This document shows positions 38,636 to 50,703 of a DNA stretch of 64,000 nucleotides, piece by piece. The translations under genes were made by a program, and so were the position numbers. Location of the stretch: contig JASANC010001021.1 of assembly GCA_030248135.1 (NCBI GenBank), positions 124,001-188,000 of the forward strand. The letters run 5' to 3'. Under the pieces are notes generated by a model, which was given only the letters and a program-made list of their open reading frames with translations, searched no databases and was not told the origin of the DNA. How positions within the stretch are numbered: position 1 is the first letter of the stretch; the number at the start of each line of letters is the position of its first letter. The stretch comes from Theristus sp. LFF4_11 (Eukaryota; Nematoda; Chromadorea; Monhysterida; Xyalidae).

Positions 38636-39719
38636 AACGATGCTCAGAGTTGCAATTGCCAATTGCATCGTTTTACCGCAGAATTTTTCAAAGATTCAAA
38701 AAAAAACATCAAAACCAAACCAGATTGCCAAACCAAACAAATCACCAATCATTCGTTTCAAATCATTTAACCTAACAACAACACAATCATATCAAATGAG
38801 AACCCTCATTGCTCAAATTTCGCAATCAAATCGATGGGCTTCGATCGGTTCAACGTTCTCAAAGGTGCAAAGGTGTACGGTTTGATTTTGTATCGCCTCT
38901 TTGTTTTCATCCCCAGATACTGCATGCTTGCCTGCAGTTATACTCGGACCAGGGAATTGAATTCGTTCGCATTTGAATCGTTTCCATTCGTCAGCGATGC
39001 TGCCCTTGCCCGGAAAAATTGATGAATAAAACAAGTGCAGATATGGCAGATCGGCATTTCCGTACGCTAGCAGCTGTTCAGATCCATCTCAGACGGTAGA
39101 ATATTTTGGCAGTTTTGAGAACACTGTGCGCATCTTCGAATAGGTTGCTGAGATTCTCGACCAGCTCGACGACAAACTTGCGCACCGTACCTCCGCCAAT
39201 GTCTTATTTTTGCATCTTCTGTTGTGTCGATGATGGATCACTTTCTTCTAATTCCAAACAGAAAGCCTAACAGCAAACAATAATTTTCGATTTGATCTGA
39301 TTCTGTTTTACTTTTAGAATTTGAAATACTCCGAATTTATTTACGAAGGCAAAACAAAACGCCAATCATTGCGCTACAGCAACCGCCGAAACAGCTGTTT
39401 TTGACAAAAAAAAACTATTTGAAATTTCTTCCATGTTGATGTGAAACTTCAGTCAAGCGCTAAGCACAAAATGAATATTGCAGAACCAAAGTTTGTATGC
39501 AAATCTGTTTCTGCAATTTGCAGAAATCTGCTAAAAAATTTCTGCAAACGGTCCAAAATTTCTGCAAAAAACCGACGTTTTTCTGCAAAAAAAACCCAGG
39601 TTTCTACGGTGAGTCTGGTGCTTAGAAATACTCAGATTTCCATTTTACAATTTTGGTAAAAAATGATAAAAGTCAAACAAAGTAATAAAGAATGTGATAA
39701 AGGAAATGATACGTTTTTA

Positions 39720-42700
39720 GCGTGCCTGCGTTAACCTTAACAGCTTCTCTTCGTCGTATCAAGGCAAGAAGCTCAAAATATCAGTACTAAACCAAAAATA
39801 CATGTACGTTCAAGCAGTAGTGAGAGAAAGAACGTTGGAGTTTTGCAGTTTTTGTCCTGCGCTGCTTGCAAATACCACTGGGAATCCAATATTATTATTC
39901 ACCAAAAGATATAGACCACCGTTTAATACCGAAACGTTCCGTTGGTTTTGGTTTTATTTGTTAAAGTATACAAGCGACTGTGAAACATATGGCCCAAGTG
40001 CGGGTTTTGATCTCTAACATTATGCATATGTGTACTACAAATATCACCATTGATGTGAAAAAACAACGCAAATCAAATAAAGTACAATATACAAAAAAAC
40101 ATGGCTTTCTACTTCTCGTTTGTTGTGTAAATAAAATTCCCACCAAACAAAAAACTAAAGAATATTGAATGAACGAAAAAGAGCACGAACAAAAACAAAA
40201 AACCAACCACGCACACCACAATGTTATCACAAACCACTGATTCTAGTACCATATTTTGTTAGTTGCTTCTGTCTGATTGTGTGTAACTAACCACCACTAC
40301 TACCGACCACAAACAGTTAGCTTCAAAGGGCACTGAGAAAAGGGTAGAAAACCTACGAGCAATGGATGTATCGTAGAATAATGATAATAGACCCAGGAAA
40401 AGCTAGTAAGGGCAAGCTAGCACCGCCTAGCTACCACCAATAACGAACCACCAGAGTTTCGTGTTTACTGTCCACAGAGAGAAGCTTCCGCTATCCCGAT
40501 GAAAGATGCTGCAGCACTATCATTGTTAACAGTGATGTTATTAGGTTGAAAAAAAGAAGCGAACGACGAAAAAAAACAATCTGAAATAGAATGGTTTGTT
40601 TTGTGTGTTTGAATTTTCGTACCAAACGCATTTCCCAACCGACCGAAACGGGCCACAGGATGTTTTAAGTAATGCAAAAACTGGATACATCAAAGAAAAA
40701 ATAGCTAGACAAGAACACTACACTGATAGAGAGTCAGTCGAAAAGATTGATAGAGATGGCTACACAGAAACGAACACGTTGCCGCGAGATATTTCATAAG
40801 CGGCGTCTGACAGCAAAATCTTCAGAGATTTTTCTTGGTGCATTTCATCATTTCTGGAAAATGCTAATTTTGTGCGACTTAACAACAAAAAGACCCAGAC
40901 AGTGCGAAAAAGTGGCGCGCGCGCCAAGATTCTGCATTCGAATTGAGATAACAAAACATTTTGGTGCATATTAGAAGGTGAATTTTAGACAATAATGACA
41001 AAAGCATGAAAAAACAGGAAATACAAGACAAAATGAGAGAATTCGATTGAGCTAGAGCTAGACAGACTGACGATGAGTATCGCGTTTGGATGGAGACATT
41101 ACCAAAGTCTCAGTTGCTTCTCAGACTACCAAGAACAATGTGTCTTACCAGCAAAAAGAACAGTCCAGTCACACAGTAACTACAGTAGGCCTTGCGTGAA
41201 AAACTGCATACATTCAACTGATGACGTGCAAACTGTAAACCGCACAATTAGTCAACAGTGATCACTATCATCGGCCAACCGTTCACTGCACAGTCAATGT
41301 AAGTTTAGATGAAACACGTTTTCTGCACAAAAACTCTTGCATTCTTAATTGGAACAAAAGCGACGGTCACCACTGTTCACATCACCCCACAGCAATACGA
41401 AAAAAGTAAAAATTACAACTGTACAGATAAAATCGCTCGCGGTTAAATAATCAAACTGAAACTACAACGTGTTGATAAGTATGAAGCCAAATATGAAAAA
41501 AATTTCAAATATCAAAATTCAAAATCAATCACAAAAACTGCGCATGGTCGCTAAAATTTCACGTGGAGAATCAGAACAGACACAAGTACATGAAATCCGT
41601 TCTGTTTAGGAGTGAGCACTGCACGTACGCGCGAGTACAGATGCAACACCAAAATACCAGTTACATATATAAATTACACCAAAGACGTCGACATAAAACT
41701 ATTGAAATATAGCGATAAACTGGTCCTGTCGGGATACCAGAACTTCGAAAGAGAAAACACAGCAAGACAACAAAAAGACAGTCAGACGAGACAAAACGGC
41801 GCAAGACAACAAATGCGAGTACTATTACTGCTATTACACGTGTTACCGAAAACTAAGAACAACAGATACGATTCCGAAGATTCGCACAAAGATGCACAGA
41901 CGCTGATTGAACAGTGACAAAAAAGTTTTATACTCCTGCAATTGTAGCGCAACAAAAACGGGGCGAACCGCAAAAACGTGCATCCATGCAGCATCGATAG
42001 TCGCGCGACAATTGCAATTGAAAACGTGCCCTGAGGATACACAGACACGTGTCTGCACGTGTAACGCAACTCTGCGATCTAAGTTTGTATAAAAAGTATG
42101 AACTGTTCCTGTAGTTTATGAATCAAAAGAGCACACATTCACAAACTGACTTGCGATCTTTCACCATAGTTACGGCATCAGAAGATTAGACGCATGAAAA
42201 CTGTTCACGTGCAGAAGCCTTAAACTTAATCAATTAAAATATTTCCAAATGTTTATGTACATGAAATCTCGCCACAAATTACACCTCTGATGAATTTATG
42301 TGCAGTGCACGACAATTATACAATGGACAATATGTTTTTCAAAAATCACCGCATAACTGTTACGCCACACAAACATGGTATGATGCAAACAACAATAGTG
42401 GTTTTCGAAAACTGCGTTTGATCGAGCTGAAATTTTGTGACAATAATAATAAATGAAAAAATGTGTAAAAACATCACGAACATACACATCGGAGAAACAA
42501 AACGTTTGGCATGAAAAAAGCAGACGAAATCACATCAAACAAAATGGCGGCAGAACAAACATGCAGCACCGTCATTCACCGTCGTGAACTTGAAAATTCG
42601 AGAAAAATTGTTTGAAAACAATAAACTGTGTCAAACTCAAATTGGACTTCACGCTGCTTCAAACATTAATTTCAGCTGTATTTGTGATTTGCCCTGTGGG

Positions 42701-42744
42701 CAAAAATCTTGAGTTTTCGGTTTCCAGGTCCATAATATGCACTA
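39720..42744. other. Non-coding AT-rich stretch, no gene seen
   Basis: Only short chance frames on both strands. No splice-supported exon or repeat of clear structure was found. It may be part of a long 5' intron or flank of the GATA gene. Confidence 0.4.
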
Positions 42745-42884
42745 CAGTCCATCTGGAAAATATATGCAACATGACGTCAGCACCAACCAATCAGCGTTGA
42801 GAATTACTCATGACTAACCAATCAGCGCTGAGAACTACCATGACCAACCAATCAGCTAGTTGCATATATTAGCAAGATAGACTG
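42745..42884. mobile_element. Tc1/mariner-type MITE, 140 bp, TA duplication
   Basis: The ends are inverted repeats of about 26 bp: CAGTCCATCTGG...ATATATGCAAC on the left and the inverse of CAGTCTATCTTG...ATATATGCAAC on the right. Each end is flanked by TA (42743-42744 and 42885-42886). CAGT termini and a TA target duplication are typical of the Tc1/mariner superfamily. No coding capacity. The interior is almost wholly filled by a CRE palindrome and three tandem CCAAT boxes. Confidence 0.75.
42772..42868 (+). promoter_or_regulatory. CRE palindrome plus three tandem CCAAT boxes inside the MITE
   Basis: TGACGTCA (consensus CREB/ATF site) at 42773-42780 is followed by three copies of an approximately 30-bp unit carrying AACCAATCAGC, a close match to the NF-Y CCAAT-box consensus. 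The sites share orientation and roughly even spacing, as in CCAAT-driven promoters. No gene start is recognised nearby, so activity is only a possibility. Confidence 0.5.
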
Positions 42885-42886
42885 TA

Positions 42887-45800
42887 AATATGAGGTTATT
42901 TAGTCTTACAAGCACCTATATTAGCGAACTTTTCAAAATTTATAGCATTTTTCATTGAAAAAAATTGCAATAAAAAATGCGGGTTGGCACCCCCACGGGT
43001 AGGTACCCCAACTACCTAAATGTCTGTCATCTTCGGTACTGCCTGTGGGACAAAAGCTGAATAAAATTGAGAAATTAAACGGTTTTAAACCAAAAAAAAC
43101 CGGTTTATGGCAACATAAAACCTTTTTATCCCTGATCCAAATCTACAATAATGCAACATCAACCGTTGGTTTAATTGTTTGGTTTACTCAAGCTGTGGTG
43201 CTTGCGGCATGAAAAAATAAAAATCCTTAAACTTTCAACCAGCACGTTTGCGCAGGTAATGAATGACGGCCACGGGTGGATGCTTAATCATAAAAAACAG
43301 GTCGAAATCACAATTAGAAAAAGCGTTTCTCATACTTTTCTCAGTCGCCCACGAGTTAGACAAACTGGTGAAATTTAGAAAGTAAAGTCCAGCTTGTCGA
43401 TTAAAATGAGCACGAATTATGTTAAACTTCCATAATTTTTAAAAAAGTGTTCAAAAGAATGAGAAAGGGGTAAAAAACTAAAACCAAATTCACATACTTT
43501 TCAATGCCACGTAACTTAACAGCCCACAACCAACATCTAGTTACGTTTATCGAAAGCAAAATGTGCAAGAGCAGAAAAAGTTCCCAAATCATAAACATGA
43601 ACTTTGTGGGCGTAAACAGCACGTAGAGCCAATGCAAACGTGAAAATTTTACCCTTTGAAAAAAACGGTCGCTTATTCATGACATGATAAACAATCTCAT
43701 TCGCACGCAAGCAAATCATGCTAAAGTGGCAAGTGCATCAGAGGGGCTGTTTAAATTTGAATTGATAACAGCTATGTACTATAAAACAAGGAGCGGCAGA
43801 CAACAACAGTTAGAAAATAATACAAACGTGGAAGCATTGCTAAGCAACCGTGGCTCAGTATCACTATGACCATGACTAGTCATTAATTACTGTCAAACGA
43901 TAAACAACAAACAAATTCGCGTCAGTACCTATGGGAAAACACAGTAAAAAATGAATTACGAGCGCGCAAAAGTATTTAAATTTTCTGAGTCATGCGCCAG
44001 GCCAGTTAATGAGTAAACTAAAAGAAAGGAAATAAATGCTGCTACTTTGCGCAACAATTGTAAGATGATAACAGCATCTCTGAAACAAAAACAGTGTAGG
44101 CGGTTCAGGTTCAATGTCATAAGAGAATGAGAAAATTGAGAATAACGAAGGAACAAAGTGACAATAAAGGAAACTCTCTCTTTCCACAGACACGGCAAGA
44201 AGGCACAAAGACAGCGCTTTTAGCTAAATAAGGACCATTAGACACGAAAAAGTTTTCGTTTTCACAAGAAGCCCACCGCTTTCATAAATTAAAAAAAAAT
44301 AATATTAGAACCAACCACCATGCAAATTGGTTGATTCTATGAGTCAATTCAACGACTGAATTCAAATGCATCGATTTTCAACATTTCTAAAGTAGCTGTC
44401 ATTTTTTGCAATATCAGTTCAATTGACAGGGCTTATGCCTGGTTTTTCACCACCAGACACCAGACACATCTGAGCTAAGGAGTGTTTAAGCACGGGACAG
44501 CCAAGACCTTTTTAAAAACACCAACACAACATTGTCAGATTGAACACACCGAACAAAGTTTGTGCGACGCGACGCTAAAATTTATTATCGTTCGTAATCA
44601 TAGAGATCCGCTATGAAGGTCAGGTGTTGAAAAAGTAAGCTGTCTGTACACTTTTCATTTTCCAATATCATGAGTACAAACAGTGCTAGCTAACTGATAA
44701 TAACAGCTTACTGGGTGCTGCTGGGTAGCCAGACAGCAAACAACGTAAACAGTAAACAAAAAGGTCCACTCAGACACAGATAAAAGCTTTCAGCAGTTGT
44801 GGCTATTGGAGTACGGAAGAGACCCGCAATACACACAGTTTTAAATAATTTAGTAGTAAACCACAACGGATCGAGTGATAACCATGATGAGCAAACACAT
44901 AGCAGACAAGCAAACCTCCGTGAAACCCGGCAACACATCACAACGCAGCAAAAAAAAACATTTACTATGTGAGGTGGCTGGACAGCAAACAAAATGAGAT
45001 AAAAAGTTGATGAAGAGTTTTTAACAAACAATGTTATAATGCTTAATGAAATGCACGGTGGCAGCTTTGAAGTACAGCCGCGCCGAGATGAAATACAGTA
45101 AACTGATAGATAATCAAAAACCGCCTCCATAAAACAAGAGACAACAAAAAAATCTAAACACCAATGGGAATAGTCCCTACAATACAACCGTAAAACCGGT
45201 TCTCAAATTCGGCTTCGGACTGAGGGTGGGGCATTAAAACACTAAAAACAGGTAACAAAGTAAAATCAACGTTAAATTCAAAATGACACATCCAAATAAA
45301 AACACATCACAAACAACAGAGATAACCGTAACTACTATCTTGCACAAAAAGTGAGTGTCGCTAAAAAGAGACCAGGTAAAACAAGGAAACAATGACAAAT
45401 CACACTAAATATTTCCAACAAAATCACAAATTCGAGTCTGCAATATGGTGTTTTATTCCCATCTCTGGACGACAGAGAGCAGAGATAACAAACATTTTAC
45501 CATGTGGTCATGAATAATCATCGTTTGTCTTTGTGATACAGAGCTGAGATGGTTTTCCACTTATTTTAGGGTGCACCAGTCATGAAAAACCCGCTTTTTA
45601 ACATTTGAACACAACGTGTTGTATCAGATTAGCGAATGAGTGATACTGCGTTTTTCACAACAAATATCAGTAGAAGGAAGGATACACTGCTGCTGATGTG
45701 TCATCGTCACACAGCTGACGCTGCTTTCAGTGCAGAAATGGGCTTTCAATTCATGATAGGCAAAAAGCAGAGCTATTTTGCATTTTACTATTTTTATTTT

Positions 45801-47598
45801 TAGTGCCAGCCGGTCAAAAAAACACACAATGTGTCGTAACGCCCGCGTATTTGAATCGCTATCCGTGAAAGAGCTTTTTGATAGACACACACATGTTTCG
45901 TGAATAATCACTCAAATGCTCATTTGGAGTAATATTTGAATTTGGAGTGATATTTGAATAATGATTTGCTGGTTGTCAGTCAAGTCAAAACTCATGTGAG
46001 GTTGAAAAGTATCAAGCTTTCAATAACTGGTTTGACAAATTTAGTCAACAAACTCAACAGTTTAGTCAAAACTCAACACTCAAGTCAAACTCAAAGTAAA
46101 ACTCGTGGCACATAGGCATGAGGCTTGCCGCTCCCTATCAAACCGTATTGATTGGTTGAAAAGGTATAGCACTCGGACTCGAAGTTGTCTGTCACTCGGC
46201 ATTCGACAGCATGCATGCCACTCACGACGATCCACGCAAGAAAAAACATCACCGCACGAAAACGACATAACAATATTCGAAGAGAACTCAGAAGTGACAA
46301 TTTTAAATTGGAAATCCGTGGGTGGAACAGGTAAACTTGTCTACTATGTGCACTGAAATCGTGTGAACACACACATTATGTGCTACATAAATTAAATGGC
46401 GTCTTTTTGTAAAGTGAAAATAATGGCTCATCTAACATGGTGATTTCTTAGATATGAAAAAAGTTGCAAACGATAAATTTCTTAAACTTAATAAAAATAC
46501 ACTAGACAAAGGCAAAGGATGTTAAAACAATGTGGAAAATCATATCAAGCATTTGAATGAAACTTTGTGAATTTTTAAAAATCATTGCGCAACATCTGCG
46601 ACAGTCTGTCTTACGTAAATCAGAATCAGAGCTCCACTTGCTCAAAATCTTTTAAAATATTTATCGCATTCGCGTGCTCCTGTTGTTAAACTAATTGAAA
46701 ATGAACTAGTTTTCTTTTGTTCTGCGATTACTGTGCGTTTGAGAGTCAACATCAACAGACCGATCCACCAACCGGTTCATACACGTGCATCGTTTTAAAA
46801 ATTTCGCAGCCGACTTCAAAAAAAATTAATTTAACTGGCGCTTTATGATTGCACAACCATCCCGTTAATGTTGAACAAACGCAATCATATGTTGAATTGA
46901 TTTATCTCATGTTCTAGTCGTTTTGTCTCGTTGTTTGACTACAACTTGACTAACTCGCACTACTAACAAACGAATATAGAATCACTGGCAGCTCAGAATG
47001 AAAAAACCTGCACTAGAGCGCTTTGAAATCATTTTCCTTCACTGCTCTATGAAGTTTACGCTTAACAATACCCGACCGAAGCTAACAATAACAAACATAA
47101 GGTAAGAACAAAAATTTTGAAAATCCCACAAGTCTTCAATGCCTGGTTTTCCTCAGATTGCCAAAAACGGCAAAAATCAAAACCTGCAACAATATTCTTT
47201 TACTGTGTGAGACACAAAACGTGTGAGTCAAGCTGTTTACTACTGAATTGATTTCACCACTGACGTCACTCACAGCCTATCACTCACACCGAATACTACA
47301 AAAATAGACAAAAAACTGAAAAAGTTTACAAGACTTGTGATGTTCGTGTGCAATGTTAAATAGCAGTATGTATTCGAACGTCTATCAATGGTCAAAACAG
47401 TGAATTCATGCACTTATCATCTTCCCTTCAGTATCTTTGGCTGTTAAAAAATAGAAGCAATGGCAGGTGTGAGTGGGCGGGAAAATTCATATCATCAGCC
47501 AAATTTTAAGCTTTTTTATTATGTGTTCATAAAATTCAGTCACTGTTCAGAAAAAAACGAAACTCCGTGATTTTACGTTTTTTTAACTCACCCTTTGG
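42887..47598. other. Non-coding AT-rich stretch, no gene seen
   Basis: No supportable exon. Short direct repeats occur at 45920-45955 (TTTGGAGTRATATTTGAA twice) and at 45975-46100 (scattered AGTCAAAACTCAA copies). Everything else looks like unstructured intergenic or intronic DNA. Confidence 0.4.
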
Positions 47599-48013
47599 CA
47601 TAGTTGTTCCAGCAGAGCCAGAGGGTTGGGGGGCGATGTAGATAGTTGGGGCAAATTTTCCCGATAGATAGCTGGAAAATTTTGGGGGGCCGCGGGGGGC
47701 ATGTGACTTTGAGGGGGGCGGTCAAAATTTTAAAATTAGACGACAGCTAAAGCGTTAAAAAGCTATAAAAACAGCTAAATAATGCTTAAAACATGCCAAA
47801 AAAAGTATAATGCGAAATTTTCAAGAATTTCGAACAAAAATTTTGGTCAAAAATTGACTCATTTCATGTCATCGAAGACAAAAATTTTCAGACAGATAGC
47901 CGTCTGAGAAAATTTTTAAGATAGATAATAGCTGAGCCGAAAAAACCTCTCTGGTAGAAATAGATTCGTAAATTTTGTTGGGGGCGGCCCTCAGGCCCCC
48001 TAGAACAACTATT
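47599..48013. mobile_element. hAT-like MITE, 415 bp, 8-bp target duplication
   Basis: The termini CATAGTTGTTCCAG and the inverse of AATAGTTGTTCTAG match at 12 of 14 positions. They are flanked by a perfect CCCTTTGG duplication (47591-47598 and 48014-48021). The 8-bp duplication fits the hAT superfamily. There is no coding capacity; the interior is G-rich at both edges and AT-rich in the middle. The same left terminus appears at 49934, and an internal CAAAAATTGACTCATTT segment recurs immediately before that point, so relatives of this family lie close by. Confidence 0.7.
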
Positions 48014-49337
48014 CCCTTTGGTTGGGGTGGCGGATTATGGAAATCCAAGGTCCAAGCAAACCCTCTTTCACGTTGTTATTGCTTTACCTTTACACGGAAA
48101 TGACATAGGGTTGAGGGCTTTGAAAAAAAAAAATTTTTTTATTTTTTTTTCGTTTAAAAAAAAATTGGATTTTTTTTCAAACTTAAAAAAAAATTTGAAA
48201 AATTTTTCTTCTACTTTGCTCTGAAAATTCGATTTATGGCATAATTTTTTGAAAGTTCAAACCAAATTTTCTTCCCAACTTCTTTGTGTGCTTAGGTACA
48301 TGTCATTATTTGGTCATTTTGACCGACGTACTCCATGTTTTTCGATTTGGATGACTTCTAGAGTCAATTTTTAGCGTTGAAATGACTTAACTGAATTGAA
48401 ATATCGTTTCAGAAATCGTTTTCTTGCAACTTAGAACATGTTTTTTCAGTCGGTAGGCCATGAGATGAACATGATATTTTGTTGATTGGCGTATGTTATA
48501 GGTCTACAATGGAGTTGTGCGATATATTGTTAAACAATTGGAGCGGAGATGTTGGTTAATACCACATCACACGACCGTTTTTCAGATACCCGATAACATG
48601 GCCACATGTTAAAACTTGCGTGCTGAGCTAAACTAACGTGTTAAACTTGCGTCTGTCAGTTGCCCGCAACGTGATCGCGAAATCATGGTACGTGTTTTCG
48701 ATACGATGATTTGAAGAGTGGGCTCTCGCCATGTGGCAGATAGCATAGCTGGTTGAACCTGAAAGTAAGTGTCTTGGGGGGGGGGGCGACCGGGTCGACA
48801 GGGGTTGCCGACTTTTTGAGCAGCAAACAGGAATTTTTGAACACAGTCAAATTTTGGTAATTTTCTAAAGAGGAACAACTAAGAACGGTTCAATATTCAA
48901 GTACACGTCGAAAATTGTCCTGTTTTACTGTTGAAAATGCAACTTTCCCTCTATGAAATGGACATAATTTCAATAAAACACGATTTTCGCTCTTATAGTT
49001 TTCCGGATCGTTCTGAAAATAGTCTAGATGAACTCAGCTCGACGAGACGCTTCGAACAAACCTAACTTGTAAAAAAAAATTTTTTTTTTTAAAATTTTTT
49101 TTTTTAATTTAAAAAAAATCCGGATTTTTTCCCCTAACCCTAAAATGACACCAGGGCAGATAATCAAAATCGACACGACGTACCTTGTTTTCACGTTTCC
49201 CTTTGGATGGAGTGGCGTAGCGAATAACCGTGGCGTAGCGAATAACCGAACTCCTCCAACTGCAACTCTTTGTTGACATGTCTTTGACACTGCAAGAAAG
49301 CTGATCGCACCGATAAAATACCTGGGCTTCTCAAAAT
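48014..49337. other. Non-coding stretch with poly(A)/poly(T) blocks, no gene seen
   Basis: Long A and T homopolymer blocks at 48120-48210 and 49067-49122 stand in roughly inverted arrangement, and a poly-G run lies at 48776-48787. The sequence TTCCCTTTGGTTGGGGTGGCGG after the hAT element is partly repeated near 49198-49215. These look like decayed repeat debris. No exon is supported. Confidence 0.4.
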
Positions 49338-49714
49338 CTTTTTTTAGTTTTTTTTTAATATTTGAAGCACGCCCCCCACCGATTCCGGAAACCCAAAGGT
49401 ACCAAACTCCGGTGGGATTGGGGAACGGACGGCTCACCATCCCGTGGAACCAATACCCTCGCCACGTGAGGGGGACAGCCTCTAAGCCCCGCTCTGTCCT
49501 GGGGGCACCAGTGATCTTAGCCCGATTTGGTTTCGGTGGCCTGCGGTCGCTATATCCCCGCAGGGCAGCGAATCCGAAAGCTTTAGTTGAAAACGAGTGT
49601 AGTTATTGGAGTAGAGAGCTACACTGGCGGCAGTTTGTCATCCTCCGTGGGGGATCGAACCCGTCACCTTCTGAGTTGAAGGCGAACGTGCTAACCACCG
49701 GGCCACGGCCGCGG
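49338..49714 (-). mobile_element. tRNA-derived SINE, about 377 bp
   Basis: Read on the minus strand, it opens with GTGGCCCGGTGGTTAGCACG (A-box/D-arm-like), then CGCCTTCAACTCAGAAGGTG (anticodon-arm-like) and GGGTTCGATCCC, a B box with TPsiC arm, at 49649-49662. A unique body of about 250 bp follows, ending in an A-rich tail (TATTAAAAAAAAACTAAAA) near 49338-49360. The head-body-tail order is that of a tRNA-derived SINE mobilised by a LINE. The anticodon loop is irregular, so a working tRNA gene is unlikely. No target duplication was seen. Confidence 0.7.
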
Positions 49715-49933
49715 AGGAGTTTCGTAAAAACTTTTCGCCAAACAAAAAGCCTTTTTTGAAATTGTGTGAAACAATTCTCAATGGAGAAAACAAGAAGTTT
49801 GGCTGCAACTTAAAACACAGGACAGGAACATGTAAAAGGCAAACTTGAGAATTTCAAGTGAAAACGAAACCCGAAAATTGAAATTTCGAGTTAAAATGGT
49901 CAATTTTTGTCAAAAATTGACTCATTTTCTGTC

Positions 49934-50158
49934 ATAGTTGTTCCAGAGCCGAGGGGTTGGGGCCAGTACCGAAGACGTGGGGGGGAGGGTGGGGGGGCGC
50001 TAGGTTTTTTTTCAAAAAGTCGGTTCTGCAATTTGCAAAAATTTGGCAAAAACTTTCTGCAAATAAAATTTGGTTTCTGCAAATTTCAAAAACATGACGA
50101 AAATGGTTTTTGTGCTTGTTTAATATCATTTTTTTCGTTTTGAGCATCAGCATAGCAG
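49934..50158 (+). repeat. Repeat fragments: hAT-like left end plus dispersed repeat
   Basis: The segment starts with CATAGTTGTTCCAGAG, the left terminus of the element at 47599. It then runs through a poly-G stretch (49979-49997) into the 150-bp dispersed repeat also found at 38480-38635. The order suggests one repeat inserted in another or a chimeric element. Confidence 0.55.
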
Positions 50159-50159
50159 C

Positions 50160-50518
50160 ACCACCGGCCGATTTTCCTCTTCAATGTGCATCCAATCAGA
50201 GATGGCCGCAATGCAGCGCACGTATCATTGCTGATCTTGCAACGAACTGCATTCTTGCGGTAATTACGGTACACCTGTTTTGTTAACGCCGTTTCACTCT
50301 CATCGCCAATAGCGCAGCGGTAGTGGGCTCGCTTTGCAGGCAAGGGGGCCTGCAAGGAGTATTGGCTCGGCACCACCCGAATATTGACGCAAAATTTGTG
50401 CTAGATTTTTACCCGAATTTTGTCACAATATTTTTTTTCTTATCAAACCTGTCCCAATTTGCGTTTGCACGCAGAGATAGAGAAAATGTTTCATGGCTGA
50501 GCGGCAAATTGAAATCAG
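50160..50518 (+). repeat. Repeat family R1, copy a, left part
   Basis: From CCACCGGCCGATTTTCCTCT through CACCACCCGAATATTGAC to GCGGCAAATTGAAATCA, this is nearly identical to the copy at 56608-56969 plus 58243-58387. It also matches, from GGGGGCCTGCAAGGAGTATT onward, the copy at 58804-58986. It is interrupted at about 50519 by the LINE and resumes at 55400. No coding capacity is recognised. Confidence 0.8.
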
Positions 50519-50703
50519 AAATCAGGTCTTTACCCAGAAACTTGAGTTTCAGGAATTCAATCCGTCGACGTGGTGCCCTTGTGGCGCCAGAAACAAAAAC
50601 TCGAGTCGCTCGTCTCAAGCTGGCCGAAGGCAGGAAGCGGTCACTGTCACTGGTTTCCTCGCCGACGACGTCGCCCATTCTCCAGGCGCCCAAGCGTGCA
50701 AAT

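Larger units (their letters stand above)
38218..39719. mobile_element. Foldback-type element with long imperfect inverted arms
   Basis: The left arm begins at ACGTATCACTTTCTTTATCAC and continues through AAATGGAAATCTGAG and AGACTCACCGTAGAAAC. The right end reads the same blocks inverted (from 39719 back to about 39500), with a longer spacer in one arm. Inside the arms both ends continue into T-rich sequence followed by CTGCAATTTGCAGAAATT-like motifs. The centre (about 38640-39440) has no recognisable gene. No clear target duplication was found. The internal part of the left arm (38480-38635) recurs at 50006-50150, so at least a piece of it is mobile or dispersed. Confidence 0.6.

Noticed and set aside
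49648..49714. Functional tRNA gene
   Set aside because: A and B boxes are good, but the anticodon loop and acceptor stem do not pair properly, and a SINE body with an A-rich tail follows.
50323..50703. N-terminal extension of LINE ORF1
   Set aside because: The frame is open, but its first part lies in the host repeat R1 outside the LINE, and the ATG at 50704 has a strong start context.
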